Source of the DNA: Paracoccaceae bacterium
GTDB taxonomy: Bacteria > Pseudomonadota > Alphaproteobacteria > Rhodobacterales > Rhodobacteraceae
NCBI GenBank assembly: GCA_016937725.1
Contig: JAFGVZ010000113.1
Coordinates: forward strand, 1 to 8,137
DNA: 8,137 nt
Direction of reading: 5' to 3'
A program made the translations under genes and the position numbers. Below are positions 1-5,980 of the stretch, one piece after another. Each line of letters opens with the position of its first letter. Position 1 is the stretch's first letter. Under the pieces are notes generated by a model. It worked only from the letters and a program-made list of their open reading frames with translations. It had not been told where the DNA came from and searched no databases.

Positions 1-212
1 CCGTCTTCATACCACTTGATGTCGACCTTGCCGAATTCGAAACTGGTGTTCTTCACCTTGGTAAAGGGCTTGATCCAGTCGATCCGCTTGCCGTGCTCGC
101 CCCAGAACGCGTCCGGATCGGCGACGGATGCGGCATACATCTCGTCATACTGCGCTGCGTTGATATGGGCTTTGGCAATAAAATCGTCGGATGCCGGGTA
201 GGTCTGTGACAT
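1..212 (-). CDS. acs: Acetyl-CoA synthetase, N-terminal part (partial, runs off left edge)
   Basis: AMP-forming acetyl-CoA synthetase makes acetyl-CoA from acetate, ATP and CoA in the cytoplasm, through an acetyl-adenylate. Only the first 70 codons are present. The translation begins MSQTYPASDDFIAKAHINAA and continues with an AFWGEHGKRIDWIKPFTKVKN-like stretch followed by a WYEDG motif. This is the typical N-terminal cap of Acs: a Trp in the 'FW' pair, then 'DWIKPFTKV', then 'KWYEDG', just before the region that would read 'LNVSYNC' in the family. The ATG at 212-210 is chosen because a strong Shine-Dalgarno GGAGGAG lies at 224-218, five bases upstream. The catalytic and AMP-binding motifs lie outside the window, so activity cannot be judged. 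The gene has a long leader with a candidate regulator site (see 401-420). The closely related propionyl-CoA synthetase is the main alternative, but the N-terminus reads as Acs. Confidence 0.9.
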   Translation of the reverse strand, partial: MSQTYPASDDFIAKAHINAAQYDEMYAASVADPDAFWGEHGKRIDWIKPFTKVKNTSFEFGKVDIKWYED

Positions 213-370
213 GAATGCTCCTCCAGTCGTGGGGAGCGTCGATGCGCCAAAATGCGCCATGCCCCCCTTGTCTTGGTGCCGGGACGCGCAAGCGCCCGGA
301 ACCGATCCCCGCGGCAGGTATAACGCATTCGTCAACAAAAGTGTAAACTTTTTTGAAATAACGATTTTTT

Positions 371-399
371 TGTAAAAGAATTCACAATACTGTCGTCAA
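371..399 (-). promoter_or_regulatory. Candidate acs promoter (-35/-10)
   Basis: Reading the minus strand, a TTGACG hexamer (399-394) is followed after 17 bases by TTTACA (376-371). The -35 matches the sigma-70 consensus at five of six positions; the -10 matches only three of six, which would suit an activator-dependent promoter. A second pair, TTTACA (347-342) and TATACC (322-317), has a 19-base spacer and is an alternative. The transcription start is unknown. The assignment is by eye. Confidence 0.3.
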
Positions 400-400
400 A

Positions 401-420
401 TTTGCAAACTTATTTGCGCT
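401..420 (-). promoter_or_regulatory. Candidate ScfR/PccR-type operator upstream of acs
   Basis: On the plus strand the site reads TTTGCAAA, then CTTA, then TTTGCGCT. The published pattern for the Rhodobacter sphaeroides short-chain acyl-CoA regulator PccR, as I recall it, is TTTGCAAA-N4-TTTGCAAA. The first half-site is perfect, the spacer is exactly four, and the second matches at five of eight positions. The site abuts the putative acs -35 hexamer (399-394), the position expected for an activator. Regulation of acs by such a protein is inference; no regulator gene is in the window. Confidence 0.45.
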
Positions 421-427
421 GCGGCGC

Positions 428-469
428 AGAGAGCCCCGTAAAATAAGGCCTTTTGAAGGCAGCCTCTCT
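428..469 (-). terminator. Compound stem-loop with T-rich tail, possible terminator of the beta-helix gene
   Basis: An outer stem AGAGAG (428-433) / CTCTCT (464-469) encloses an inner hairpin GCCTT (448-452) / AAGGC (456-460) with a 3-base loop. On the minus strand the inner hairpin is followed by CTTATTTTA, a weak T-rich tail. It lies about 210 bases past the stop of the beta-helix gene and upstream of the acs promoter zone, so it could separate the two units. The stem is short and the tail is interrupted, so this is tentative. Confidence 0.3.
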
Positions 470-676
470 TTGCCCCGAAAAGCTGTTTGCGCTAGCGGTT
501 TCAGGGTCGGAAGAAAGACCCCTTCTTAAGATAGTAGCGAAACAATCTTAAAGCCGGATGGGGGTGGCGCGCAGGAAACTGATTCGCCCATGCCGAATCA
601 CGTTCGTATCTGCCGGGCAGACTCAATCCGTGGCCTGCCCGGTGCCCGTGGTGGTGCGTGTGAACCCCACCTTCAC

Positions 677-2965
677 TTAAAGCGGGCGGTCCACCCGCAC
701 CGTGACCACCGCGCGCCCGCGCGTCGCCGCAGGCCAGCGCAGATTGATCCGGTCGCTGTTCGGCCCTTGCTGGATTTCGGCATAGGGCATCTCATACCGT
801 GTGGCGTTGCTGGCATCTTGCGCGCGGCCTTCCATAATCACCGACGACACGGTGCGCGCCCAGCCGCCAAAGGGCAGCTTGTCGCCGGTATCGACAACCC
901 AAGTGGTTGCGTCGGTATTCTGGTCGTGCAGCACCACGCAGGGGCTTTCGGTTGGATAATCCACGCCATTATAGGCGTTGTTGTCAAAGATCACGTTGCG
1001 AAAGCGGGTGTAATCGAGTGCGCCGAATGTCGTGTCGACAGATTCGACCTTGTCGATGCGGGTGCCAATCGTGCGAAACACATTGCCCGACACATGCAAC
1101 CCCTGAAGGAACTGACCGCTGCCCAAGGGGCGCAAGACGATCCAGCTAAACCACGGGGCAATGCTGTTGGCGGTGAAGATATTGCCGGTAATAGTCAGAC
1201 CGCCAAAGGAAAACCCGCCGCTGAAATTCGGGTCCGGCGCGTATTCGTTCGACAATTCGATAAAGCTGTTGTCGATATAATTGCCGGTGATGGTGGTTTT
1301 CAGGTTCACATCGGCCAAAACCAGCCCGGCTTGGCGAATTCCAAGCGGGGCATCATCACCACCGAAGAAATGGTTGCCGGTGATGATGTGCCCGGTGCCG
1401 CCCATGACCCCGAAATGCGCCCAAAGCACGGCGCGATTGTCGCGGATCTTGACGTCATTGTTGTTGGTATTGAACCCGATCACCGTGCGGTCTTGGGCGT
1501 TCAGGGTCATTTGCGAACTGCTGAACTGGCAACGGTCCACCGTCAATCCTTGGCAGCCAGTGCCGATAGAGGTGATGCCCCGGTCGCGCGGGCGGTCAAA
1601 ATCGCAATCGCTAAAGCGCATGATGCGCCCCTCTTCGGGCAGCATAACCGCAGAGGCGCGGCCACGGCACAAGAATTCGATATGGCTGCACTCGAAATTC
1701 CCGAGATTTGAAAAGCCCGAGAAATCCAGCAAATATTGGTAGCGCTCAAAGGTAAAGCTTTGCGTGCCAGCCCCTCCATGCAGGGCTTGGGACAAAGTCA
1801 GGGTGCCCGCCGCCGTGTTGCGTGCGCGCACATAAACCTCGCGCCCGACGCCGACACCCGACACCCGCGATCCGACCGCGATCCCGGCGACATTGCTGAT
1901 CCCGGTCAGCAAGAGCGGGCTGGTGGGGGAATAGGTGGCGGTGCGGGTTTCTGTCACTGTGTCCCATGCGCCGATATCTGCCGCACGAAGTTGGCCATTT
2001 TGCAGCACCAGATGCGCCTGCGCATTGTCAAAACCGACCAGCGCGCGCATGTCGACAGGGGCGGTCAGGTTCACGCGCCCGCCTTTCATGTCAAAGCTGA
2101 TATGCTCGTTGGTATGAAACAGCGCTTGCAATCCCTTGCGAAAGCCCGCCTCGTCATTGCCAAGCGCCGCCTCATAAGTGGGGAAGCTGAAATCGTCATG
2201 CAGGATCAGCAACGTCTGTTCAGCCATGTCCAGCGTGCCGCGGAAGGTGACGGGGCCGGGAATGGTCAGGTCAGACCCGATATGGAACACGCCTTCAGGC
2301 ACCAGCAGCCGACGTTTGCCCGCCGTATCAATCGCCGCCAGAAAGGCCGCATGGTCGTCGGTCGTGCCATCGCCCTTTGCGCCGAAATCGACCACATCGA
2401 CCACGCCCAGCAGGTCAGCGCTATAGGCACTCGTGACATCTTCGATGATGATGTCGTCAATGCGGATAACACCGCCGGTAGGCCCGGTCAGGTCCAGCCC
2501 GAAATGGGCGTGCTTGGCGTCTATGCTCCAGACCATGTTCACGCCAGCCCGTGCACCAGTGCCGATGATGGCGGAAATCTCGACACTCTCGCCATAGCTG
2601 GTCAGGGCTGTTGACGGGCCAAAATTGGGCAATGCAGTCAGTTCCGCACCGGCCTGGTTGCCCACCCAAGCGCCAATGCGCAGATTTGGCAAAACGCCTG
2701 CAATCCCTTTCACGCGCGCGCGCACCCGCAGATAGCAGCCGGGAATGATCGGCACTTCCGTCATCCAGCGCAGCCGGGTCGTGGCAGAGATTTTTTGCAC
2801 TTCCAGACAGCCGTCGAAATCCGGGTCCGACGGCACGAAGGCCGCAAAGGCCGCGTCGGCATAGGTGGGCGTGCCGGGTCTGCCGGTGGTTTGCGACCAA
2901 TTCGCCAAACCGGCGGAAAACGGCGGCGGCATCAGGGCCAGCCCTTGGGTAACGGCCATGTTCAT
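677..2965 (-). CDS. Right-handed parallel beta-helix protein, GH28-related / pectate-lyase superfamily
   Basis: This 762-residue protein belongs to a family common in Rhodobacteraceae and usually annotated 'glycosyl hydrolase family 28-related' or 'pectate lyase superfamily'. Its substrate is unknown. Residues 1-185 look like a beta-sandwich, possibly carbohydrate-binding. Residues 193-204 carry DFGAKGDGTTDD, the hallmark entry motif of the Pectate_lyase_3 type helix. Beta-helix coils follow, with ITGN turns at about 528, 559 and 592 and VSGN at about 625, spaced 31-33 residues. The C-terminus (700-762) is a separate beta-rich part. No signal peptide, membrane segment or sorting signal is visible. 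The ATG at 2965 is chosen over an upstream one at 3052 because AAAAGGA (2980-2974) sits eight bases before it and the start MNMAVTQGLALMPP resembles relatives. The gene is intact and divergent from the sulfotransferase. Glycan lyase, hydrolase, epimerase or purely structural roles all remain possible. Confidence 0.85.
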   Translation of the reverse strand: MNMAVTQGLALMPPPFSAGLANWSQTTGRPGTPTYADAAFAAFVPSDPDFDGCLEVQKISATTRLRWMTEVPIIPGCYLRVRARVKGIAGVLPNLRIGAWVGNQAGAELTALPNFGPSTALTSYGESVEISAIIGTGARAGVNMVWSIDAKHAHFGLDLTGPTGGVIRIDDIIIEDVTSAYSADLLGVVDVVDFGAKGDGTTDDHAAFLAAIDTAGKRRLLVPEGVFHIGSDLTIPGPVTFRGTLDMAEQTLLILHDDFSFPTYEAALGNDEAGFRKGLQALFHTNEHISFDMKGGRVNLTAPVDMRALVGFDNAQAHLVLQNGQLRAADIGAWDTVTETRTATYSPTSPLLLTGISNVAGIAVGSRVSGVGVGREVYVRARNTAAGTLTLSQALHGGAGTQSFTFERYQYLLDFSGFSNLGNFECSHIEFLCRGRASAVMLPEEGRIMRFSDCDFDRPRDRGITSIGTGCQGLTVDRCQFSSSQMTLNAQDRTVIGFNTNNNDVKIRDNRAVLWAHFGVMGGTGHIITGNHFFGGDDAPLGIRQAGLVLADVNLKTTITGNYIDNSFIELSNEYAPDPNFSGGFSFGGLTITGNIFTANSIAPWFSWIVLRPLGSGQFLQGLHVSGNVFRTIGTRIDKVESVDTTFGALDYTRFRNVIFDNNAYNGVDYPTESPCVVLHDQNTDATTWVVDTGDKLPFGGWARTVSSVIMEGRAQDASNATRYEMPYAEIQQGPNSDRINLRWPAATRGRAVVTVRVDRPL

Positions 2966-2998
2966 GCGGACGATCCTTTTGGTTGTTCCATGCGTCAG

Positions 2999-3042
2999 GG
3001 CCGAAGGTTTGCCCGCTTCAAAAGGGGCAAGGCTCCTTGGCC
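2999..3042. repeat. Long imperfect inverted repeat
   Basis: Three collinear stem segments pair: GGCC (2999-3002) with GGCC (3039-3042), AAGG (3004-3007) with CCTT (3035-3038), and TTGCCC (3009-3014) with GGGCAA (3025-3030), closed by a 10-base loop. Single-base bulges lie on one side and a 4-base bulge on the other. It would fold in the leader of either divergent transcript; no T-tract follows, so a terminator role is unlikely. Confidence 0.5.
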
Positions 3043-3123
3043 AGATGGACAAAGGGATAGCTGAAAGCGGTTAAACACGGGTCAGAGCAGCGTTCGCAGG
3101 GTGGGCCATGGCTGTCACACCAA

Positions 3124-3153
3124 ATTCACGCCGATGTGCTACATCATTCACGC
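3124..3153 (+). promoter_or_regulatory. Operator-like cluster: direct repeat flanking a palindrome
   Basis: ATTCACGC occurs at 3124-3131 and again at 3146-3153, a 22-base period that puts both copies on the same helix face. Between them lies a dyad GATGT-GCT-ACATC (3133-3145). The cluster ends 17 bases before the chosen sulfotransferase ATG at 3171, a position suited to transcriptional or translational control. The binding protein is unknown. Confidence 0.4.
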
Positions 3154-3170
3154 TAGTTGGTGAGGTGGTC

Positions 3171-4010
3171 ATGTCCTTGGATCAGCATATCGGCACGCGC
3201 CCAGCGGTGCCGCCTTTGGCGATGGTGTTTGAGCGCCGCAAGTATTTCGCAGCTAGTCCGCGGTTGAATTTCTTGATCATTGGCGCCGAGAAAGCGGGGA
3301 CAAGTGCGCTATTCGCCTATCTGCGCCGCGCGCCCGGAATTTATGGTCCGGTCACCAAGGAACTGAATTTTTTCGACCGCGACGAGCGATACGGTGATGG
3401 AACAGATCTGACACTTCTGCATCGTTGGTTTTTGTTGGCACCAGAAGGCGCGCTTCGTGGCGAGGCGTCGCCCAGCTATCTGAAGAACCCGCATTGCTTC
3501 GCTCGGATCCGCGCCTACAACCCGGATATCAAGATCATCGCGATCCTGCGTTCGCCGGTGCTTCGGGCCTTCTCTGGGTGGAACTTTCGCCGCGCCCGAT
3601 TACGGGACAGCCGCGATTTCATGACGGCCGTGCGGGTTGAACTTGCCACCGGCGGCGATGTGACCGCCGCGCGCGAGAACAAATATCGCTATGTCGGGAC
3701 GGGGAAATATGCGGCGCAACTGCGCGCCTTGTTCCAAGAAATTCCGCGCGAAAATGTCATGCTGATAAAATATGAAGACTTCATGCGCGACCAGCAAAGA
3801 CTTGTGCGCGAGGCCGTGCGCTTCGTCGGGGGGCCTGAAAATGTGGACGTCCCGAAGATAAGGCGCGTGAATGTCTGGCGGTATAACCGTAAGTTGACGG
3901 CGGATGAGTTTCTTGAACTGCTGCCGAATTATGAGGAAGATATCCGCGAAGTCGAAGCACTGACAGGCTGGGATTGCAGCGATTGGCGCAGACCGCCCTT
4001 GGCTTCCTGA
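3171..4010 (+). CDS. PAPS-dependent sulfotransferase
   Basis: This 279-residue cytosolic-type sulfotransferase should move a sulfuryl group from 3'-phosphoadenylyl sulfate (PAPS) to an unknown acceptor. The 5'-phosphosulfate loop is GAEKAGTS at residues 38-45 (Lys41). KELNFFDRD at 63-71 supplies the Glu (64) that corresponds to the catalytic Glu of heparan sulfate N-sulfotransferases. GEASPSYL is at 97-104 and the 3'-phosphate-binding segment LRSPVLRAFSGW at 126-137. Further family marks are YVGTGKYAAQL near 174, KYEDF at 200-204 and the terminal TGWDCSDW at 265-272. No signal peptide or transmembrane anchor is seen. The ATG at 3171 follows GGTGAGG (3159-3165) by five bases; an in-frame ATG at 3108 would add 21 residues with no family resemblance. 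The gene is divergent from the beta-helix gene and convergent with choV (24 bases apart). The motifs are closest to glycan-type enzymes, so a polysaccharide acceptor is the best guess. Confidence 0.85.
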   Translation: MSLDQHIGTRPAVPPLAMVFERRKYFAASPRLNFLIIGAEKAGTSALFAYLRRAPGIYGPVTKELNFFDRDERYGDGTDLTLLHRWFLLAPEGALRGEASPSYLKNPHCFARIRAYNPDIKIIAILRSPVLRAFSGWNFRRARLRDSRDFMTAVRVELATGGDVTAARENKYRYVGTGKYAAQLRALFQEIPRENVMLIKYEDFMRDQQRLVREAVRFVGGPENVDVPKIRRVNVWRYNRKLTADEFLELLPNYEEDIREVEALTGWDCSDWRRPPLAS

Positions 4011-4034
4011 CCCGAAGTATCAGGCGCCTTGCAT

Positions 4035-5075
4035 TCAGACCACACCCCGTTGCGCAGTCAGCGCCTCCAGCACGGAAGCGCGGGTAACACGCCCCAGAAC
4101 CCGCTCACCATCGACCACGTTCAGCGAATCGTGTGCGGTGTCGAACATCTCCATCACGGTGCGGATGGGCAGATCGGGTGCGACGCTGCGCGCCAAAGCG
4201 CTTAGCACGCTGCCCTGCACCATTGCGTCGCGCGCGCGCAAAACACCCAGAGGGTTCATATTGGCCACGAAATCAGCCACGTATTGGTTGGCGGGGGTCT
4301 GGAAAATCTCTGTCGGAGTGCCGATCTGGATCATGCGCCCGCCTTCCAGAATGGCAATGCGGTTGCCCAGTTTGAACGCCTCGTCCAGATCATGGCTGAC
4401 GAAGATAATGGTGCGTTTCAGCCGTTCTTGCAGTTCCAGCAGTTCATCTTGCAGCCGCGCGCGGATCAGCGGGTCAAGCGCCGAGAAGGGCTCGTCCATC
4501 AGCAAGACCGGAGCATCTGTAGCAAACGCCCGCGCCAGCCCGACGCGCTGTTGCATCCCGCCGGAAAGAGCGCTGACCGGTTGGTCCGCCCATTGTGTCA
4601 GGCCCACCAGTTCAAGCTGTGCGTCGATTTTCTCGAGCCGGGCGCGTTTGCCCATCCCGGCCAGTTCCAGCCCAAGCCCCACATTTTCGCGCACCGAGCG
4701 CCATGGCAGCAGGCCGAATTGCTGGAACACCATGGCGACGGTTTTGGTGCGCAGGGCGCGCAATTGTGCGGCGCTGGCATTTGGCACACTGACCAATTCG
4801 GTTCCGTCATTAACCAGCACATCGCCCTGCACAATCTTGTTCAGACCGTTCACGGCTCGCAATAGCGTGGATTTGCCCGACCCGGACAGCCCCATCAGCA
4901 CGACAATTTCGCCCGGTGCCACGTCAAGCGAGCAATCATGCACGCCCAGCACCTGCCCGGTCTTTTGCTTGATAGCATCGCGGGTCTGGCCGGTTTCCAT
5001 GAGTGGAATAGCCTTGTAGGGGTTCGACCCGAACACGATGGACACATTCTGAAAACGAACGGCGGGATCGGTCAT
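4035..5075 (-). CDS. choV: Choline ABC transporter, ATP-binding subunit
   Basis: This 346-residue ATPase powers choline uptake together with ChoW and ChoX, at the cytoplasmic face of the inner membrane. All ABC motifs are present: Walker A GLSGSGKST at 62-70, Q-loop FQQFG around 117-121, signature LSGGMQQRVG at 170-179, Walker B VLLMDEP at 190-196, D-loop SALD at 198-201 and the H-loop SHD at 227-229. The first 55 residues carry the N-terminal extension usual in the ProV/OpuAA/ChoV branch. Residues 275-346 form a short C-terminal regulatory part with a CBS-like end (VVDGERVLGRVTRASVLEAL), shorter than the double CBS module of E. coli ProV. The start codon overlaps the stop of choW as ATGA, indicating translational coupling. 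Choline specificity is inferred from the neighbouring choX and bet genes; on sequence alone a glycine betaine importer (ProV/OpuAA) would be equally possible. Confidence 0.92.
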   Translation of the reverse strand: MTDPAVRFQNVSIVFGSNPYKAIPLMETGQTRDAIKQKTGQVLGVHDCSLDVAPGEIVVLMGLSGSGKSTLLRAVNGLNKIVQGDVLVNDGTELVSVPNASAAQLRALRTKTVAMVFQQFGLLPWRSVRENVGLGLELAGMGKRARLEKIDAQLELVGLTQWADQPVSALSGGMQQRVGLARAFATDAPVLLMDEPFSALDPLIRARLQDELLELQERLKRTIIFVSHDLDEAFKLGNRIAILEGGRMIQIGTPTEIFQTPANQYVADFVANMNPLGVLRARDAMVQGSVLSALARSVAPDLPIRTVMEMFDTAHDSLNVVDGERVLGRVTRASVLEALTAQRGVV

Positions 5076-5923
5076 CGCTTCGCCTCCACCCGCAACATGC
5101 GGTCGAGCATGATCGCCACCGCGACGATCACCGCTCCCGCTTCAAAGCCGAGTGCGGCATTCACCGTGTTTAGCGCCCGCACGATCGACACGCCCAGACC
5201 CGGCGCGCCCACAAGCCCGGCAATCACCACCATCGACAGCGACAGCATGATGGTCTGGTTCAGCCCCGCCATGATCTGCGGGAATGCGAAGGGCAGTTCC
5301 ACCTTCCAAATGCGCTGCGCTGTGGTTGCGCCGAAGGCGGTTGCCGCTTCGGACAGCGCGCGCGGGGTCGAGCGGATGCCAAGTTCGGTCAGCCGGATGG
5401 CGGCGGGCATGGCGAAAATGACCGTCGCCACCAGCCCCGGCACCATACCAAGACCGAACAAAACCAATACGGGGATGAGGTAGACAAACACGGGCAAGGT
5501 TTGCATCAGGTCCAGCACCGGCGTCAGCACACGGTAAAAGCGCGGGTGATGCGCGGCGTAGATGCCCAGTGGCACGCCCACCCCCATGCAGACTACGCAA
5601 GATGCCAGAACCAGCGTCAGCGTTTGCATGGTCAAGTCCCAATAGCCTTGGTTCAACGCGAATACCGCGCAGAGCACAACGACCAGCACCGATACCCATT
5701 TACGCTGCAAAAGCCATGTCAGCGCCCCGAACACGGCGATGATGATAAACGGGTGCGGCACGGTCAACGCCGCTTCCAGCCCGCCGATCATGCTGCGAAG
5801 CGTGAGTTCCAGCGCGTCGAAGGCGGTGATGAACGTGTCTTGCAACCAGTCGAACCCCATGGCCACCACGCGGCCAACGGGAATTTTCGCATCCGTGATG
5901 GAGGTGATAAGCGGATCGGACAT
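5072..5923 (-). CDS. choW: Choline ABC transporter, permease subunit
   Basis: This 283-residue inner-membrane permease of the ProW/OpuAB type forms the choline channel, presumably as a homodimer with two ChoV subunits. A soluble N-terminal part (1-55) precedes about six hydrophobic segments near 59-72, 76-91, 100-122, 144-171, 225-248 and 257-272. The ProW-like segment DLMQTLPVFVYLIPVL lies at 138-153. The cytoplasmic EAA loop that docks the ATPase runs from EAATAFGATTAQRIWKVELP (192-211) to about 223. The start was placed at the ATG at 5923 (MSDPLITSIT), as in relatives; its ribosome-binding site is poor. A TTG at 5956 would add 11 residues but lies inside the hairpin at 5945-5965 and is less likely. 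The gene follows choX after 57 bases and overlaps choV by 4 bases. Confidence 0.9.
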   Translation of the reverse strand: MSDPLITSITDAKIPVGRVVAMGFDWLQDTFITAFDALELTLRSMIGGLEAALTVPHPFIIIAVFGALTWLLQRKWVSVLVVVLCAVFALNQGYWDLTMQTLTLVLASCVVCMGVGVPLGIYAAHHPRFYRVLTPVLDLMQTLPVFVYLIPVLVLFGLGMVPGLVATVIFAMPAAIRLTELGIRSTPRALSEAATAFGATTAQRIWKVELPFAFPQIMAGLNQTIMLSLSMVVIAGLVGAPGLGVSIVRALNTVNAALGFEAGAVIVAVAIMLDRMLRVEAKR

Positions 5924-5944
5924 CTCAAGGACCAAAACGGCGAG

Positions 5945-5965
5945 GCCCCGGATCAAGTCCGGGGC
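5945..5965. repeat. REP-like palindrome between choX and choW
   Basis: A perfect 8-bp stem, GCCCCGGA (5945-5952) and TCCGGGGC (5958-5965), closes a 5-base loop TCAAG. It lies 15 bases past the choX stop. No T-run follows at once, so it is not a classical terminator. From memory, the core (CCCCGGA, TCAAG, TCCGGGG) resembles a small palindrome scattered in many alphaproteobacterial genomes. It could protect the upstream choX message and so raise binding protein over ChoW/ChoV. Confidence 0.6.
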
Positions 5966-5980
5966 GCGCGCCGCTTTTTA

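Larger units (their letters stand above)
213..676. other. Gene-free region upstream of acs and downstream of the beta-helix gene
   Basis: I find no convincing gene in these 464 bases on either strand; the ORFs touching it are out-of-frame extensions of neighbouring genes. Bases 330-415 are strikingly AT-rich for this genome and are the probable acs promoter zone. Within the region are a TTTGCAAA-type operator (401-420), a dyad AAAAGT-N4-ACTTTT (337-352), a compound stem (428-469), a small hairpin GGGTC-N8-GACCC (504-521), an inverted repeat TTAAGAT/ATCTTAA (526-551) and an inverted repeat CCGGGCAG/CTGCCCGG (613-642). No tRNA-like or recognised riboswitch fold was seen. Confidence 0.7.
2966..3170. 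promoter_or_regulatory. Divergent intergenic region between beta-helix and sulfotransferase genes
   Basis: The 205 bases must carry the promoters of both divergent genes, but no good -35/-10 pair was recognised. They contain a long imperfect hairpin (2999-3042) and, next to the sulfotransferase start, a direct-repeat/palindrome cluster (3124-3153). An in-frame ATG at 3108 would extend the sulfotransferase across this cluster but has a weaker ribosome-binding site. Confidence 0.6.

Noticed and set aside
53..328. Minus-strand open frame of 91 codons overlapping the acs start
   Set aside because: It is out of frame with acs, which has a strong ribosome-binding site and clear family sequence.
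469..493. Second TTTGC pair (TTTGCCCC and TTTGCGCT) resembling the acs operator
   Set aside because: The spacing is nine bases instead of four and both halves deviate, so it is probably chance, although TTTGCGCT is an exact repeat of the second half-site at 413-420.
613..642. Inverted repeat CCGGGCAG / CTGCCCGG just past the beta-helix stop, as a terminator
   Set aside because: The 14-base loop is long and no T-run follows on the minus strand; it may be structural, but a terminator cannot be claimed.
590..1711. Long open frame (373 codons) on the plus strand
   Set aside because: It lies wholly antisense to the well-supported beta-helix gene; its protein has low-complexity His/Arg/Ala-rich composition and no recognisable family. 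GC-rich shadow frame.
1736..2614. Long open frame (292 codons) on the plus strand
   Set aside because: Also antisense to the beta-helix gene, with no family resemblance and no ribosome-binding site of note.
4006..4024. Hairpin CCTGA/TCAGG between the convergent sulfotransferase and choV genes
   Set aside because: Only five base pairs with a 9-base loop and no T-tract on either strand; not convincing as a bidirectional terminator.
4138..5019. Plus-strand open frame of 293 codons
   Set aside because: Antisense to choV; Ser/Arg-rich translation typical of a complement-frame artefact.
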